DNA of 64,000 nucleotides, taken from contig NZ_JBBMFD010000004.1 in assembly GCF_040096205.1 (NCBI RefSeq), positions 62,001 to 126,000 on the forward strand, read 5' to 3'. Position numbers and translations under genes: made by a program. This document shows positions 52,161-61,758 of this stretch, in pieces. The first letter of the stretch is position 1; each line of letters begins with the position of its first letter. Below the pieces are notes generated by a model that was given only the letters and a program-made list of their open reading frames with translations, did no database searches and was not told where the DNA came from. The stretch is from Solibaculum_A intestinale (GTDB lineage: Bacteria > Bacillota > Clostridia > Oscillospirales > Acutalibacteraceae).

Positions 52161-52537
52161 AACGGGTATGGATCGCCATTTCTCTCCTATCCGTCATTCT
52201 GGTCTTGTCCTTCCTGAGCCTTAACGCCACCCATACCATTACAAAGACCATGTCCGGCATGTTTGAAGACGCGTATACCCAGGCCACCGAGGGAGACCTG
52301 GATAAGGCCAGGGAAACGGCAGACAGCATCCAGGCTTACTGGTCCCAAACCCACCACATTCTTTCCACTTACATGCGCCATGAGGAAATCGAGCATGTAT
52401 TGGTTGCCGCCAATTCCCTGAGCACCTATCTGGATCAGGACGATTTGGAAACCTTCACGGAGGAATGCCAGGCAAGCATGGTTTACCTGAAGCACCTATG
52501 GGAATCGGAGCAGCCGTCCTTCGGGAATATTTTATAA
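52157..52537 (+). CDS. DUF4363 protein
   Basis: The 126-residue protein has one N-terminal membrane helix (AISLLSVILVLSFLSLNA) and an extracellular helical domain (DLDKARETADSIQAYWSQTHHILSTYMRHEEIEHV), matching DUF4363. Its gene overlaps the DUF421 gene by four bases, so the products probably form a complex. Function is unknown; linkage to sporulation-related DUF421 suggests the envelope or spore. Confidence 0.85.
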   Translation: MKRVWIAISLLSVILVLSFLSLNATHTITKTMSGMFEDAYTQATEGDLDKARETADSIQAYWSQTHHILSTYMRHEEIEHVLVAANSLSTYLDQDDLETFTEECQASMVYLKHLWESEQPSFGNIL

Positions 52538-52650
52538 ATATGAGCCTGACAGACGGCAGCGCCGTTTGCGCCTTTTCCCGTTGCTTTTGCACCGGGAGGG
52601 CGGCTCGTCATTTCCCCGGCGTAAACACAGCGTCCATTTATACGGCCAAA

Positions 52651-52690
52651 AGCGCCCGGAAACGATCACATTCGTTTCCAGGCGCTTTCT
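52651..52690. terminator. Terminator after the DUF421-DUF4363 pair
   Basis: AGCGCCCGGAAACGA and TCGTTTCCAGGCGCT form a 15-bp stem with one mismatch, followed on plus by TTCTCTTT and on minus by TTTT. The remaining 52538-52650 has no gene. Confidence 0.65.
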
Positions 52691-52820
52691 CTTTGCTTTG
52701 CTCCGCTTCCACCTGGGCTGAAAGCCAGGCAGCTGCTTCTTTAAACCTCGCCGCTTTTAGACGCTCCATTCCGGGAAACCGGCCGCTCAGGCGCAAATAA
52801 TCCTGGAGACGCCAAAACAC
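52691..52820 (-). other. Possible short protein-coding remnant
   Basis: A minus frame from GTG 52820 reads FWRLQDYLRLSGRFPGMERL and continues KAARFKEAAAWLSAQV, a pattern weakly reminiscent of the C-terminal ORF6C-type domain of phage antirepressors. There is no ribosome binding site and the frame runs on through the terminator hairpin, so any gene here is decayed. Confidence 0.25.
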
Positions 52821-52899
52821 TCGTGTTCTGTAAAAAAGAGCGCCCCATTTGCGCAGGGCGGATAAAACCGAAGAGAAACTTCTATTCCCACGCAGAGGA

Positions 52900-52933
52900 G
52901 CCCCGGGCCTTCCTTCGGCCCGGGGCCCTTTTT
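52900..52933 (+). terminator. Plus-strand terminator with no clear upstream gene
   Basis: GCCCCGGGCC pairs with GGCCCGGGGC across seven bases and is followed by CCTTTTT. It faces nrdR's 3' end; on minus there is no T-run. It may back up the DUF4363 terminator. Confidence 0.6.
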
Positions 52934-52947
52934 GCCGATCAATGGAC

Positions 52948-53403
52948 TTACTTCTCTTTTAAAAGCTTTTTAAGCTCTTCCATAAAGGTATTGATATCCC
53001 GAAACTGCCGGTAGACCGACGCGAACCGCACATACGCCACCTCGTCAATGGCCTTGAGCTTCTCCATGGCCAGCTCCCCGATCTGCTGGGAGGTGATTTC
53101 CCGGTCCAGCGAGTTTTGCAGCTTCGCTTCGATCTCGTCCACTGCCCGCACCAGCGTCTCCATGGAAACCGGCCGCTTTTCGCAGGACTTTAACAGCCCG
53201 CCCAGCAGCTTGTCCCGGTTGAACACCTCTCTAGATTTGTCCCGCTTGACTACCACGATGGGCACGCTCTCCACCACTTCATAGGTAGTAAACCGGCCCG
53301 AACATTTTAAGCATTCCCTGCGCCGGCGAATCCGGGTGCTCTCGTCAGTGGGTCTGGAATCCACGACCTTACTCTCTTCATATCCGCAAAACGGGCATTT
53401 CAT
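52948..53403 (-). CDS. nrdR: Transcriptional regulator NrdR
   Basis: NrdR represses ribonucleotide reductase genes by sensing ATP/dATP. The 151 residues start with the zinc ribbon MKCPFCGYEESKVVDSRP and RRRRECLKCSGRFTTYE, followed by an ATP-cone (VVVKRDKSREVFNRDKLLGG). ATG 53403 has GGGAGGAC upstream. No nrd genes or clear NrdR boxes are in the window. Confidence 0.97.
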   Translation of the reverse strand: MKCPFCGYEESKVVDSRPTDESTRIRRRRECLKCSGRFTTYEVVESVPIVVVKRDKSREVFNRDKLLGGLLKSCEKRPVSMETLVRAVDEIEAKLQNSLDREITSQQIGELAMEKLKAIDEVAYVRFASVYRQFRDINTFMEELKKLLKEK

Positions 53404-53546
53404 TGGTACGTCCTCCCGCATTTTTTCTGATTTTAGCATACCCTTTTCCAAGATGCAAGCGGCCTTTTCCAATATTTCAGGGGTTGCGGCGTCCCCTTCT
53501 TCTTTGTTACACTGGTGGTATCTAATACGAAACGGGGGACAATCCC

Positions 53547-53819
53547 ATGCGCGGGTTTCTTTCCATGCTCAAAAATATGAACCGGCCTGCCGGAATCCTG
53601 ATGGCCATCGGGCTGCTGCTGCCGCTGGTTTTGGCTCTCATAGGGCTGATCCTGAAGAATTTCGCTTTTCAAGGGGACTTTATTCAAATGAGCATCTGGA
53701 GCAAAGGGTGCTTTGACACCATTCCGGCCGTCTGGCTCTCCTGCTTCTTCTCCGCCTTTGTGGTGGACCTGGTGATGAAACAGGAACTGGGGGTCCCTCA
53801 TGACGATACGAAGAAATAG
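53547..53819 (+). CDS. Small two-helix membrane protein
   Basis: I do not recognise this 90-residue protein. It has two strong membrane segments (AGILMAIGLLLPLVLALIGLI about 15-37, and IPAVWLSCFFSAFVVDLVM about 58-77) and a short polar tail. GGGGGAC lies six bases before the ATG, and a terminator follows, so it looks like a genuine single-gene unit. A possible promoter (TTGCGG, 18 bases, TACACT) lies just upstream at about 53483-53512. Confidence 0.65.
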   Translation: MRGFLSMLKNMNRPAGILMAIGLLLPLVLALIGLILKNFAFQGDFIQMSIWSKGCFDTIPAVWLSCFFSAFVVDLVMKQELGVPHDDTKK

Positions 53820-53846
53820 GCGTAAGGTGTACATCGTTTTTCAACC

Positions 53847-53888
53847 AAAGAAGGCTTGGACGGAAATCTCCGTCCAAGCCTTCTTTTT
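53847..53888 (+). terminator. Terminator after the small membrane protein gene
   Basis: An 18-bp perfect stem (AAAGAAGGCTTGGACGGA and complement) with a four-base loop is followed by TT. Confidence 0.8.
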
Positions 53889-53990
53889 GCACTTTCTCGT
53901 GTGCAAATTGATATGGATATTCGTACCCTTGTCCCCTGGGTTTTCGCCGCAGGTGCGGCCAAACGCAGAGAAAACGGCTGCCCAAAATCA

Positions 53991-55469
53991 TCACAGCGTC
54001 TTAATAAACCGAGCGAAGGCGGCGCGGCCCGGTTCGTCCCGTTTGAATACGCCCGCGTCTTCCAGCACCCGCTCAAACTTGCGCCCCACCTCCTGCTGCA
54101 CCACGTCATGCACGTTGGCTTCCGAGAGGGCGTTTTGATACCGAACTTTCATCTCTTCCGCCCAGGGGCGATGGTAGTCCGCTACCTCACTGGGCAGACC
54201 TAGCAAAAACTTTTCCACCTCGTTAAGCTCTCCCACCAGTCTAGCAGGCAGCACCGCCAGGCCCATGACCTCGATCAGGCCGATGTTTTCCTTCTTGATG
54301 TGCTGCACGTCCTCATGGGGATGGAAAATCCCCAATGGATGCTCCGGGGAGGTGCGGTTGTTGCGAAGCACCACGTCCAGCTCAAAACGATCCCCCTTGC
54401 GCCGGGCAATGGGGGTAACGGTGTTGTGGGGCGCCCCGCCGGTTTCACAGAGAATGTCCACGCTGGGGTCGCTGTACCCTTTCCAGGCTTCGTGAATGTG
54501 CACGGCCGCCCGGACCAGCGTGTCCTTGTCCGGCCCCGCCATGCGGATGACCGACATGGGCCATTTCACCACCGAACAGGTAAGCTGTTCAAAGCCGGGA
54601 AGCTCAAAATAATAGTCCGCCTTCGCTTTGGCCATGGCGAACTCGTAATTGCCTCCCTGGTAATGATCGTGGGTCAGGATGGAGCCGCCCACGATAGGCA
54701 GGTCGGCATTGGAGCCGAGAAAATAATGGGGCAGCCATTCCACAAAGGAAAGCAGCCGCTCGAAGGTCTGGCGGGTGATCGCCATGTCCCGGTGATAGCG
54801 GGACAGGACGATGCAGTGCTCGTTATAATACACATAAGGCGAATACTGAAAATACCAGGGTTCTCCGCAGAGGTTGAGACGGATCATCCGGTGGCTTGCC
54901 CGACCGGGATGGCCCACCTTTCCTGCATAGCCCTCATTCTCGATGCACAAAAGGCATTTGGGATAATTGGCGCTTTTGAGAAGCTTGGCTGCAGCGATGT
55001 CCTTGGGGTTCTTCTCAGGTTTCGAGAGGTTGATGGTAATGTCCAGATCCCCGTATTTGGTCGGGGTTTTATAGGAGATGTTCTTGGCAATGCGGCGGGT
55101 CTGAATGTTGTTGCTGACCCGGGAAAACCGGTAAAAGTCCTCGGTCGCCATAGCGGGGGACTGCCGGTAGAGCGCGTGAAACCGGGCGTCCACCTGGGAC
55201 GGCTTGGGCAAAAACACGTCCATAACCGCGCTTGAGAGCACTTCCTTGAGATCGAACAGGTCCTCGATCACGCCGTTTTGCGCGGCATAGCCGGTCACCA
55301 TCTCCAAAAGCTCCGGAATATCCAGGTCAGCCGGTTCCCTTTCAACGTATTCGGTCAGCCCGAGCAGATTGATGATCCGGTTTTTGCAGTAGATTTCATC
55401 CTCCGGTTCGATCATGCGCTGCTCGACGGCACGAGTCACCAGCGATGCAATGGCCTGATAGATATCCAT
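53991..55469 (-). CDS. galT: UDP-glucose--hexose-1-phosphate uridylyltransferase (Firmicutes type)
   Basis: GalT moves UMP between UDP-glucose and galactose-1-phosphate in the Leloir pathway. The 492-residue length is that of the Firmicutes GalT family, not the 350-residue E. coli one. Signature segments are ILTHDHYQGGNYEFAM, LTCSVVKWPMSVIR, GGAPHNTVTPIARRKGDRF and GIFHPHEDVQHIKKENIGLIEVMGLAVLP. ATG 55469 is used, with AGGTGGG upstream; a GTG five codons earlier is less likely. No galK or galE is adjacent, so other Leloir genes are elsewhere. Confidence 0.94.
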   Translation of the reverse strand: MDIYQAIASLVTRAVEQRMIEPEDEIYCKNRIINLLGLTEYVEREPADLDIPELLEMVTGYAAQNGVIEDLFDLKEVLSSAVMDVFLPKPSQVDARFHALYRQSPAMATEDFYRFSRVSNNIQTRRIAKNISYKTPTKYGDLDITINLSKPEKNPKDIAAAKLLKSANYPKCLLCIENEGYAGKVGHPGRASHRMIRLNLCGEPWYFQYSPYVYYNEHCIVLSRYHRDMAITRQTFERLLSFVEWLPHYFLGSNADLPIVGGSILTHDHYQGGNYEFAMAKAKADYYFELPGFEQLTCSVVKWPMSVIRMAGPDKDTLVRAAVHIHEAWKGYSDPSVDILCETGGAPHNTVTPIARRKGDRFELDVVLRNNRTSPEHPLGIFHPHEDVQHIKKENIGLIEVMGLAVLPARLVGELNEVEKFLLGLPSEVADYHRPWAEEMKVRYQNALSEANVHDVVQQEVGRKFERVLEDAGVFKRDEPGRAAFARFIKTL

Positions 55470-55626
55470 TTTGTCTTTTCCCACCTAACCAAGAATTCAG
55501 CATATTCCTTTGAAAGCGGCATTATTATAGCACATGTTTCGGTTTTCACGCCATAGACGATTGCACCTTTTCCTATTGAAAAAACGTCCACCCGGGTAAT
55601 GTCCATAACCGGGAAGCCGGCATGGT

Positions 55627-56121
55627 TCAACCCTGCAAGCTATTTAAATAATCTTCGGCTTTCTCTCTGGATCGGAAAATGACAATCTCCTTTTCCTTCT
55701 TGTATTTTTCCAACAATTCATAGAGATACGGCAACTGAGATTTGGGGAAATCCAGAATCCATTGCTTGAATTCTTCCTCAAACTCGGCTTCCACCCACGG
55801 CATATCTTCCCGCTGCTTCCCGATACGGGACTGTGCGCCCAAAAGGCAGACGTCCAGCGGGTAATCCATCAAAAATACCGTATCGCATTCCTGGAATCGT
55901 GTTTCCAGTGTCCTTCGATAATTCCCGTCTATAATCCACCGCCGCGTTTTTATGATCTCATCAAGCCGTCTGTCGAATTCTTCTCTTGAGACTGTGGTTT
56001 TGTCCGGCTTATGCCACAACAGGTCCAAGTAATACAGCGGCAGTTTCGTCACGACGCTAAGTTTCCGTGCAAATGTGCTTTTTCCCGCACCGGGACTTCC
56101 AATCACAAGGACTTTGCGCAT
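55627..56121 (-). CDS. P-loop kinase-like protein (adenylate kinase/FlaR type)
   Basis: The 164-residue protein starts with Walker A KVLVIGSPGAGKSTFARKL and has LPLYYLDLLWHKPDKTTV and RWIIDGNYRRTLETRFQECD, the pattern of the DNA topology modulation/FlaR group, small relatives of adenylate kinase. It probably phosphorylates a small nucleotide-like or other substrate, not known. GGAAGAGATT precedes the ATG at 56121. The region is somewhat AT-richer than galT. Confidence 0.85.
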   Translation of the reverse strand: MRKVLVIGSPGAGKSTFARKLSVVTKLPLYYLDLLWHKPDKTTVSREEFDRRLDEIIKTRRWIIDGNYRRTLETRFQECDTVFLMDYPLDVCLLGAQSRIGKQREDMPWVEAEFEEEFKQWILDFPKSQLPYLYELLEKYKKEKEIVIFRSREKAEDYLNSLQG

Positions 56122-56190
56122 AATCTCTTCCTTTTCCATCCGTAGTTTGTTATGCCCCTATGGACGCAATTCTTGAGTCTGTCAACGATA

Positions 56191-56227
56191 AGCATGCCGC
56201 CTCAGCCCTTGCCTGAGGCGGCATGCT
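56191..56227. repeat. 15-bp inverted repeat
   Basis: AGCATGCCGCCTCAG and CTGAGGCGGCATGCT flank a seven-base loop downstream of the 74-residue gene. No T-run follows on either strand. Confidence 0.65.
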
Positions 56228-56276
56228 AGATTACAGGTATCCGCCATAACCCTCGGGCGGACGTTTTGCTTATCAA

Positions 56277-56501
56277 TCATAAATCCTCCAAGGAGAAGTC
56301 CTCCTGGGAAAACTGGGGCAGCACCGGCGCGCGGCGGGGCACCCGCTTGAGCGGGTCATAGGCGAACTTGCGGCATTTCCCTTGCGGCTCCATGATTCCC
56401 CGCTTGGTGCACAGCACCATCTTCCCGTCCGCCGACCGGGTCCCACAGGCGCAGTATTCGCACTTGGGCTCAATGCGGCTCCCGAACGGTTTCTTTCCCA
56501 C
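56277..56501 (-). CDS. Small Cys-rich conserved protein
   Basis: The 74-residue protein, from GTG 56501 with AAGGAGG upstream, has CEYCACGTRSADGKMVLC and GKCRKFAYDPLKRVPR. Five cysteines suggest a zinc or iron-sulfur site. Similar short proteins occur in Oscillospiraceae genomes and are annotated hypothetical. The C-terminus is acidic (FSQEDFSLEDL). It lies 21 bases after the ylbJ stop, in the same direction, so they may be co-transcribed. Confidence 0.78.
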   Translation of the reverse strand: MGKKPFGSRIEPKCEYCACGTRSADGKMVLCTKRGIMEPQGKCRKFAYDPLKRVPRRAPVLPQFSQEDFSLEDL

Positions 56502-56522
56502 GAGCGACCGCCTCCTTCCCTG

Positions 56523-57686
56523 TCATCGTTTTTTTTTCATTATAGCACGGACGTGCTCGAATTCCAACGCGTTTTGCGGCGAAACAAGCACCATGGCCGC
56601 GGAAAATATGAGCAAAAAGATGGAGGCAGGGGCGGAAGAAGAGAGGGCGGCGGGCACGGTGGAGGTTTCGATCACCATAGTTTCAAGCTCTACGGGGAAG
56701 CAATGCAGCAAGAGCGCGGTAGCCGCCGCCGCTAAAGCCGCCGCCATCGCCCGCCCCAGCCAGAAGGCGGACTTGGAAACATGGTGCTTAAGCCCCAGAG
56801 AAAGCACCTGGAAATGGACCGAAAGTCCGCTCCAGCCAGCGGCGGCGCTGATGAAGACGATGGCCGCACCGGTGGCCGAAGCCGCCGCCGCACAGCCGCT
56901 GGTTACCTCCAGGAAAGAAGGAAGCACCGCCCGGGCCAGTTCCCCTGGCAGGTGCAGCGTTTGGAAGAAGTTTTGCAGGAAAAGCCCTACCTGCCCGGTG
57001 ATTCCTAAGCGGGAAAGCCCGCCCAGCAGTGCCGCAAACAGCGCGACGAAGGCGCACACCGTCAGCATGGATTTGGCAGTGTCGGCCACCGCGTTTACAA
57101 AAGCGTCAATGGCGCTTTGACGCTTTGGGGCCGTGCAGGGGGGCGTCTTCGCCTCCCTCTTCTCCTTCAGAAAGAAGCGGGAGCCGATCCCGATGAGAAG
57201 GGAGGCGATGAGTTGGGAGGCGTAGAGAATCACGCCTACCTGCACGCTGCCCAGCATGTTGGAACCCACGGCGAAAATGAGAAAAGCGGGACCGGCGTTG
57301 ACGCAGAAGCAGAACATCCGGCTGCACTGGCTTTCGGTCAGCTCTCCGCTTTCTTTGAGTTCGCTGACCGCCTTGGCTCCCACCGGGTAGCCGCCGATCA
57401 TGCTCATGAGGATGGCAGTGGCCGCGCAGCCGGGCAGGCCGAAAAGCAGACGGGTAGGCTTTTCCAGCACCCGTCCGATCCGTAAGGCAAGCCCTGACTT
57501 CACAAGGAAGGCCGAGAGCACCATAAACGGGAACATAGACGGTAAAATGACGGTGGCGCAGAGGGTCAGGCCGTTGTGGATGCCCTCTCCGATCCCGTCC
57601 GGGCAGATAAAAAGCATGGCGGCAAACATGCCCGTCACAACAAGCAGCATAATCCAGTAGCTCATTTTTCGTACCTTTGGTTTCAA
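56523..57686 (-). CDS. ylbJ: Sporulation integral membrane protein YlbJ
   Basis: YlbJ is needed for spore cortex formation in Bacillus. The 387-residue protein has about nine membrane helices and the Gate/nucleoside-recognition pattern ILPSMFPFMVLSAFLV and MIGGYPVGAKAVSELKESG. I used a TTG at 57686 with AGGGGAG upstream, giving a basic N-terminus (KPKVRKM); ATG 57665 is an alternative. It is divergent from yqfC, another sporulation gene, which supports the assignment. The C-terminal half has FLEVTSGCAAAASATGAA, conserved in the family. Confidence 0.88.
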   Translation of the reverse strand: MKPKVRKMSYWIMLLVVTGMFAAMLFICPDGIGEGIHNGLTLCATVILPSMFPFMVLSAFLVKSGLALRIGRVLEKPTRLLFGLPGCAATAILMSMIGGYPVGAKAVSELKESGELTESQCSRMFCFCVNAGPAFLIFAVGSNMLGSVQVGVILYASQLIASLLIGIGSRFFLKEKREAKTPPCTAPKRQSAIDAFVNAVADTAKSMLTVCAFVALFAALLGGLSRLGITGQVGLFLQNFFQTLHLPGELARAVLPSFLEVTSGCAAAASATGAAIVFISAAAGWSGLSVHFQVLSLGLKHHVSKSAFWLGRAMAAALAAAATALLLHCFPVELETMVIETSTVPAALSSSAPASIFLLIFSAAMVLVSPQNALEFEHVRAIMKKKR

Positions 57687-57806
57687 TTTGCATCTCCCCT
57701 TTGGACATATATATGACGCACGGAATGTTTCATATCCCTCCGTCATAGGTTTAAATGGAGCCATCGGCGGGGCAAAACCGGCCCTGCCTGGAAAGGAGTA
57801 TGCCGG

Positions 57807-58121
57807 ATGAAAACCAAACGCAGGCGCAGGCAGCCCGAGACACCCCCTGAGCAGAAGCTCTCCGTCCCCCAGAAGGCGGCAACCCTTCTGGAGGTACCTT
57901 TGTCGGCCTTCGGCGGCGTCCCCAATCTGGAACTGACGGGAAACCGGGAAATGACAGTGGAGGGCTGCAAGGGTGTGCTCGAATACGACGAGGACGTGGT
58001 GAAGCTCAACTTAGGGAAAATGATTCTGCAGGTGCGCGGGCGGGACCTGAACATCAAAGGCCTTACTGACGACGCGGCCGTGCTGGAAGGGTATTTCCTT
58101 TCCATCGAGTTTCTCACCTGA
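57807..58121 (+). CDS. yqfC: Sporulation protein YqfC
   Basis: The 104-residue YqfC family protein is a small sporulation (sigma-E regulon) protein. It has a basic N-terminus (MKTKRRRRQPE) and the conserved beta-rich core with VEGCKGVLEYDEDVVKLNLG and GRDLNIKGLTDDAAVLEGYF. GAAAGGAG precedes the ATG. yqfD follows 77 bases later, the usual order. Confidence 0.92.
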   Translation: MKTKRRRRQPETPPEQKLSVPQKAATLLEVPLSAFGGVPNLELTGNREMTVEGCKGVLEYDEDVVKLNLGKMILQVRGRDLNIKGLTDDAAVLEGYFLSIEFLT

Positions 58122-58198
58122 CGGCAAAACCAAGCGAACGGCTCCGGACGCCGGGGCCCTGAAAAAAGCCTGCAAAAACGGCGGAATGGGTGTTTTTT

Positions 58199-59377
58199 AT
58201 GTTTTTAATCAAGCTGCTACGCTTTTTATTCGGATACGTCCGGTTCGAATCGGGCGGCGGATTCCCGGAACGGTTTTTAAACCTGTGCGCCCAGGCGCAT
58301 TTTCCGTTGTGGGAAGTAACCTCCCGGGGCGGAACCATGAAGGCCTTTACCACGCTCAAAAGCTACAAGAAGTTTCGCCCTTACGCCAGAAAGGCAGGCG
58401 TGCGCCTGCGGGTCAGGGAACGGCGGGGGCTTCCCTTTCTGCTGCGCCGGTACCGAAAGCGCATCGGCATCGCGTTGGGCGTGGCGGTGTTCTTCGGCAT
58501 CTTGTGGGGGCTTTCCCTCTTTGTCTGGTCGGTGGAGGTGACAGGGAACACCTCGGTATCCACCGACTATATTCTCAATAACCTCTCTTCCCTGGGCTTT
58601 CACCAGGGCACCCTCAAAAGCGAGTTCGACGTGGTGGATTTGCAGCGGCGATGTCTGGTGGAAATGCCGGAGCTCAGCTGGATCGCCATCAACATCCGGG
58701 GCTCCAACGCGGTAGTGGAGGTGCGCGAGCGGGATCTGCCGCCCGAAATCATTCCCTCCGACCGGCCCTGCAACATCAAAGCCTCCGCCTCCGGACAGAT
58801 TCTGGAGCTGGAAGTGTACGACGGCAAGGCGATGGTCCTGCGCGGAGAAGGGGTTACCGAAGGGCAGCTGCTGGTCAGCGGGGTCATTGAGAACAAGCAG
58901 GGCGAAAACGTGCTCAAGCATGCCAGGGCTAAGGTCATCGCTCAGACCGAACACACCCTAACGGTGGAGGTCCCCTTTACCCAGACGATAAAAACGGGTA
59001 CCGGCACCGTCATCGACAAAAAAAGCCTGGACTTTTTCGGCCTGAACATTCCCATTTCCTTCGGCAGCGCCCCGGAGGGGAACTATCTGCGTTCCTCCAT
59101 CAAAAAGCCGCTGACCATCGGCAGCTTTTCCCTTCCCATCTCCTGCCAGATCGAACGGTACGAGGAATACGAGGAGACCACCGTCACCCTCTCGCCGGAG
59201 GAAGCGCTCGCCAAGGCCAAGGAGCAGATTGCCGTCATGGAAACCGAACAGCTCGACGGCATCGAGATTGTAGAACGTCAGGAAGAGAGCACCCAAAGCG
59301 ACACCGCTCTGACCTATACAATTGTGTATATTTGCCATGAAAATATTGGGTATGAAGAAGAAATTTTGTTAAACTAA
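58199..59377 (+). CDS. yqfD: Sporulation protein YqfD
   Basis: YqfD is a SpoIV-type envelope sporulation protein with one membrane helix. The 392-residue product starts LIKLLRFLFGYVRFESGG, has a basic region, the helix IGIALGVAVFFGILWGLSLFVW (about residue 90), and an extracellular domain (LPPEIIPSDRPCNIKASA). The start is ATG 58199; GTG 58190 is possible. The last 60 residues are acidic/coiled. It precedes phoH. Confidence 0.92.
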   Translation: MFLIKLLRFLFGYVRFESGGGFPERFLNLCAQAHFPLWEVTSRGGTMKAFTTLKSYKKFRPYARKAGVRLRVRERRGLPFLLRRYRKRIGIALGVAVFFGILWGLSLFVWSVEVTGNTSVSTDYILNNLSSLGFHQGTLKSEFDVVDLQRRCLVEMPELSWIAINIRGSNAVVEVRERDLPPEIIPSDRPCNIKASASGQILELEVYDGKAMVLRGEGVTEGQLLVSGVIENKQGENVLKHARAKVIAQTEHTLTVEVPFTQTIKTGTGTVIDKKSLDFFGLNIPISFGSAPEGNYLRSSIKKPLTIGSFSLPISCQIERYEEYEETTVTLSPEEALAKAKEQIAVMETEQLDGIEIVERQEESTQSDTALTYTIVYICHENIGYEEEILLN

Positions 59378-59410
59378 TTTAGAATAGGGGATGACTTTCG
59401 CCAAAGAATA

Positions 59411-59419
59411 TGGTATAAT
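59411..59419 (+). promoter_or_regulatory. Extended -10 promoter for phoH
   Basis: TGGTATAAT is an extended -10 with perfect TATAAT; the -35 is weak. It starts the phoH-ybeY-dgkA unit, making it separable from the sporulation genes yqfC-yqfD. Confidence 0.55.
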
Positions 59420-59529
59420 ACTACAAAATACGGATGTAAATTCTGTCAGGTTCACTCACAAAAGGCGGATTGGATAAAATATCCGTGGGAAGTTGTGGGT
59501 TTTCGACGAAATAAAAGGCAGGGAAATGC

Positions 59530-60508
<979 letters not shown>

Positions 60509-60516
<8 letters not shown>

Positions 60517-61021
60517 GATCAAGGTCATGATTGAAAACCGCCAGAAGGAAGTCAAAATCCCCACCGGCCTGCGCCTGCTGGTGCGCCGCACCTGCAACGC
60601 CGTGCTGACCATGGAAAAATTTCAGGGCTCCGCGGAAATCAGCGTCAGCTTTGTCAACGACCAGCAGATCCGCGAGCTCAACGCAAAGTTCCGCGGTAAG
60701 GACATTTCTACCGACGTGCTTTCCTTCCCTATGGGGGAAGGGGACGATTATGAGATCGATCCTGCCACCGGCGCGAAAATCCTGGGAGACATCATCATCT
60801 CTATGGAGCACGCCGTGGACCAGGCCAGCCGTTACGGCCATTCTCTGCAGCGGGAGGTGGGCTTCCTGACCGCCCATTCCATGCTCCACCTGCTGGGGTA
60901 CGACCATGAGGACGGGGGCCTGGAAGCGGTGAAGATGCGCGAAAAGGAAGAAGCGGTGCTGATTATGCTGGGCCTGCCCCGGAACGCCAGCTATGCGTTC
61001 CAGGACGAGGACGAGATCTAA
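60509..61021 (+). CDS. ybeY: Endoribonuclease YbeY
   Basis: YbeY is a metal-dependent RNase that helps 16S rRNA 3' maturation and ribosome quality control. The 170 residues contain the zinc motif AHSMLHLLGYDHE (HxxxHxxxxxH) and STDVLSFPMGEG. ATG 60509, behind ACGGAGGAG, lies inside the end of phoH, so the two are coupled. dgkA starts eight bases after. Confidence 0.96.
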
Positions 61022-61029
61022 GGAGCGCC

Positions 61030-61530
61030 ATGAGAAGTCTGCTGCGAAGCTTCCGTTTTGCGCTGCGGGGCATCCTGTTTTGCATCTGCAACGAGCGGAA
61101 CATGAGGATTCATCTGGTGGTGGCCGTTTACGTGTTCACCCTGTCTCATTTCTTCCCGCTGTCCAATGTGGAATACGCGGTGCTGATCATCAGCATCGTG
61201 ATGGTCATTGCGGCCGAAATCATCAACACGGCAATTGAAGAATTCGTGGACATCTCTTCTCCCAGCTTCGATCCTTTAGCCCGGATTGCCAAGGATACGG
61301 CGGCAGGCGCGGTGTTCGTCACCGCGGCGGGCGCGGTCGGGGTGGCGCTGTGCATCTTCTGGAAGCCGGAAGGCTTTTGCAGCATCGGGCGGTATTTCAC
61401 GGAAAACCCGTCCATGCTCATCGTTGCCGGCGTCTTTACGGTGCTGGCCCTCATTTTTATCTTTGCCGGGCCCAACCGGATGCGCACGGTGGTGAAAACC
61501 AACCGCAAACCAAACGAACATAAAAAATAA
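61030..61530 (+). CDS. dgkA: Diacylglycerol/undecaprenol kinase
   Basis: In Gram-positives this small integral membrane kinase phosphorylates undecaprenol, recycling the cell-wall carrier. The 166 residues are longer than the usual 120-130 because of a C-terminal extra segment (MLIVAGVFTVLALIFIFAG) that adds a helix. The catalytic and metal motifs are MVIAAEIINTAIEEFVDISS and IAKDTAAGAVFVTAA. TAAGGAG precedes the ATG. era follows with a gene between. Confidence 0.9.
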   Translation: MRSLLRSFRFALRGILFCICNERNMRIHLVVAVYVFTLSHFFPLSNVEYAVLIISIVMVIAAEIINTAIEEFVDISSPSFDPLARIAKDTAAGAVFVTAAGAVGVALCIFWKPEGFCSIGRYFTENPSMLIVAGVFTVLALIFIFAGPNRMRTVVKTNRKPNEHKK

Positions 61531-61537
61531 AGACATC

Positions 61538-61566
61538 CATCCGGCCGTCATCTTGCCGGATGGTTT
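61538..61566 (+). terminator. Terminator after dgkA
   Basis: CATCCGGC pairs with GCCGGATG across nine bases, then GTTTTCG. It is weaker than others here. Confidence 0.55.
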
Positions 61567-61758
61567 TCGTGCGTGATACAAAACCTTTCTTTCGTCGGCA
61601 ACAAGCATTGCCGCTGGATCGAAAATCGGTGAATCCGATCGGGCTTCCTTTTTCAACTGCACGGACAAGCCTGTAAGTCGGTATGCATTCCCAACACGGC
61701 AGGCATATCCTCATATTTTCGGAAAAATCGCCTTAAAAGCAAAAGGAGGCTGTTTGAA

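Noticed and set aside
58241..58256. A GGTTCGAATC-like string resembling a tRNA T-arm
   Set aside because: It lies inside yqfD and no acceptor, D or anticodon arms can be formed around it.
59362..59380. TTGTTAAACTAATTT as a Rex binding site near phoH
   Set aside because: Only one half matches the Rex consensus, and it overlaps the yqfD stop codon region away from the promoter.
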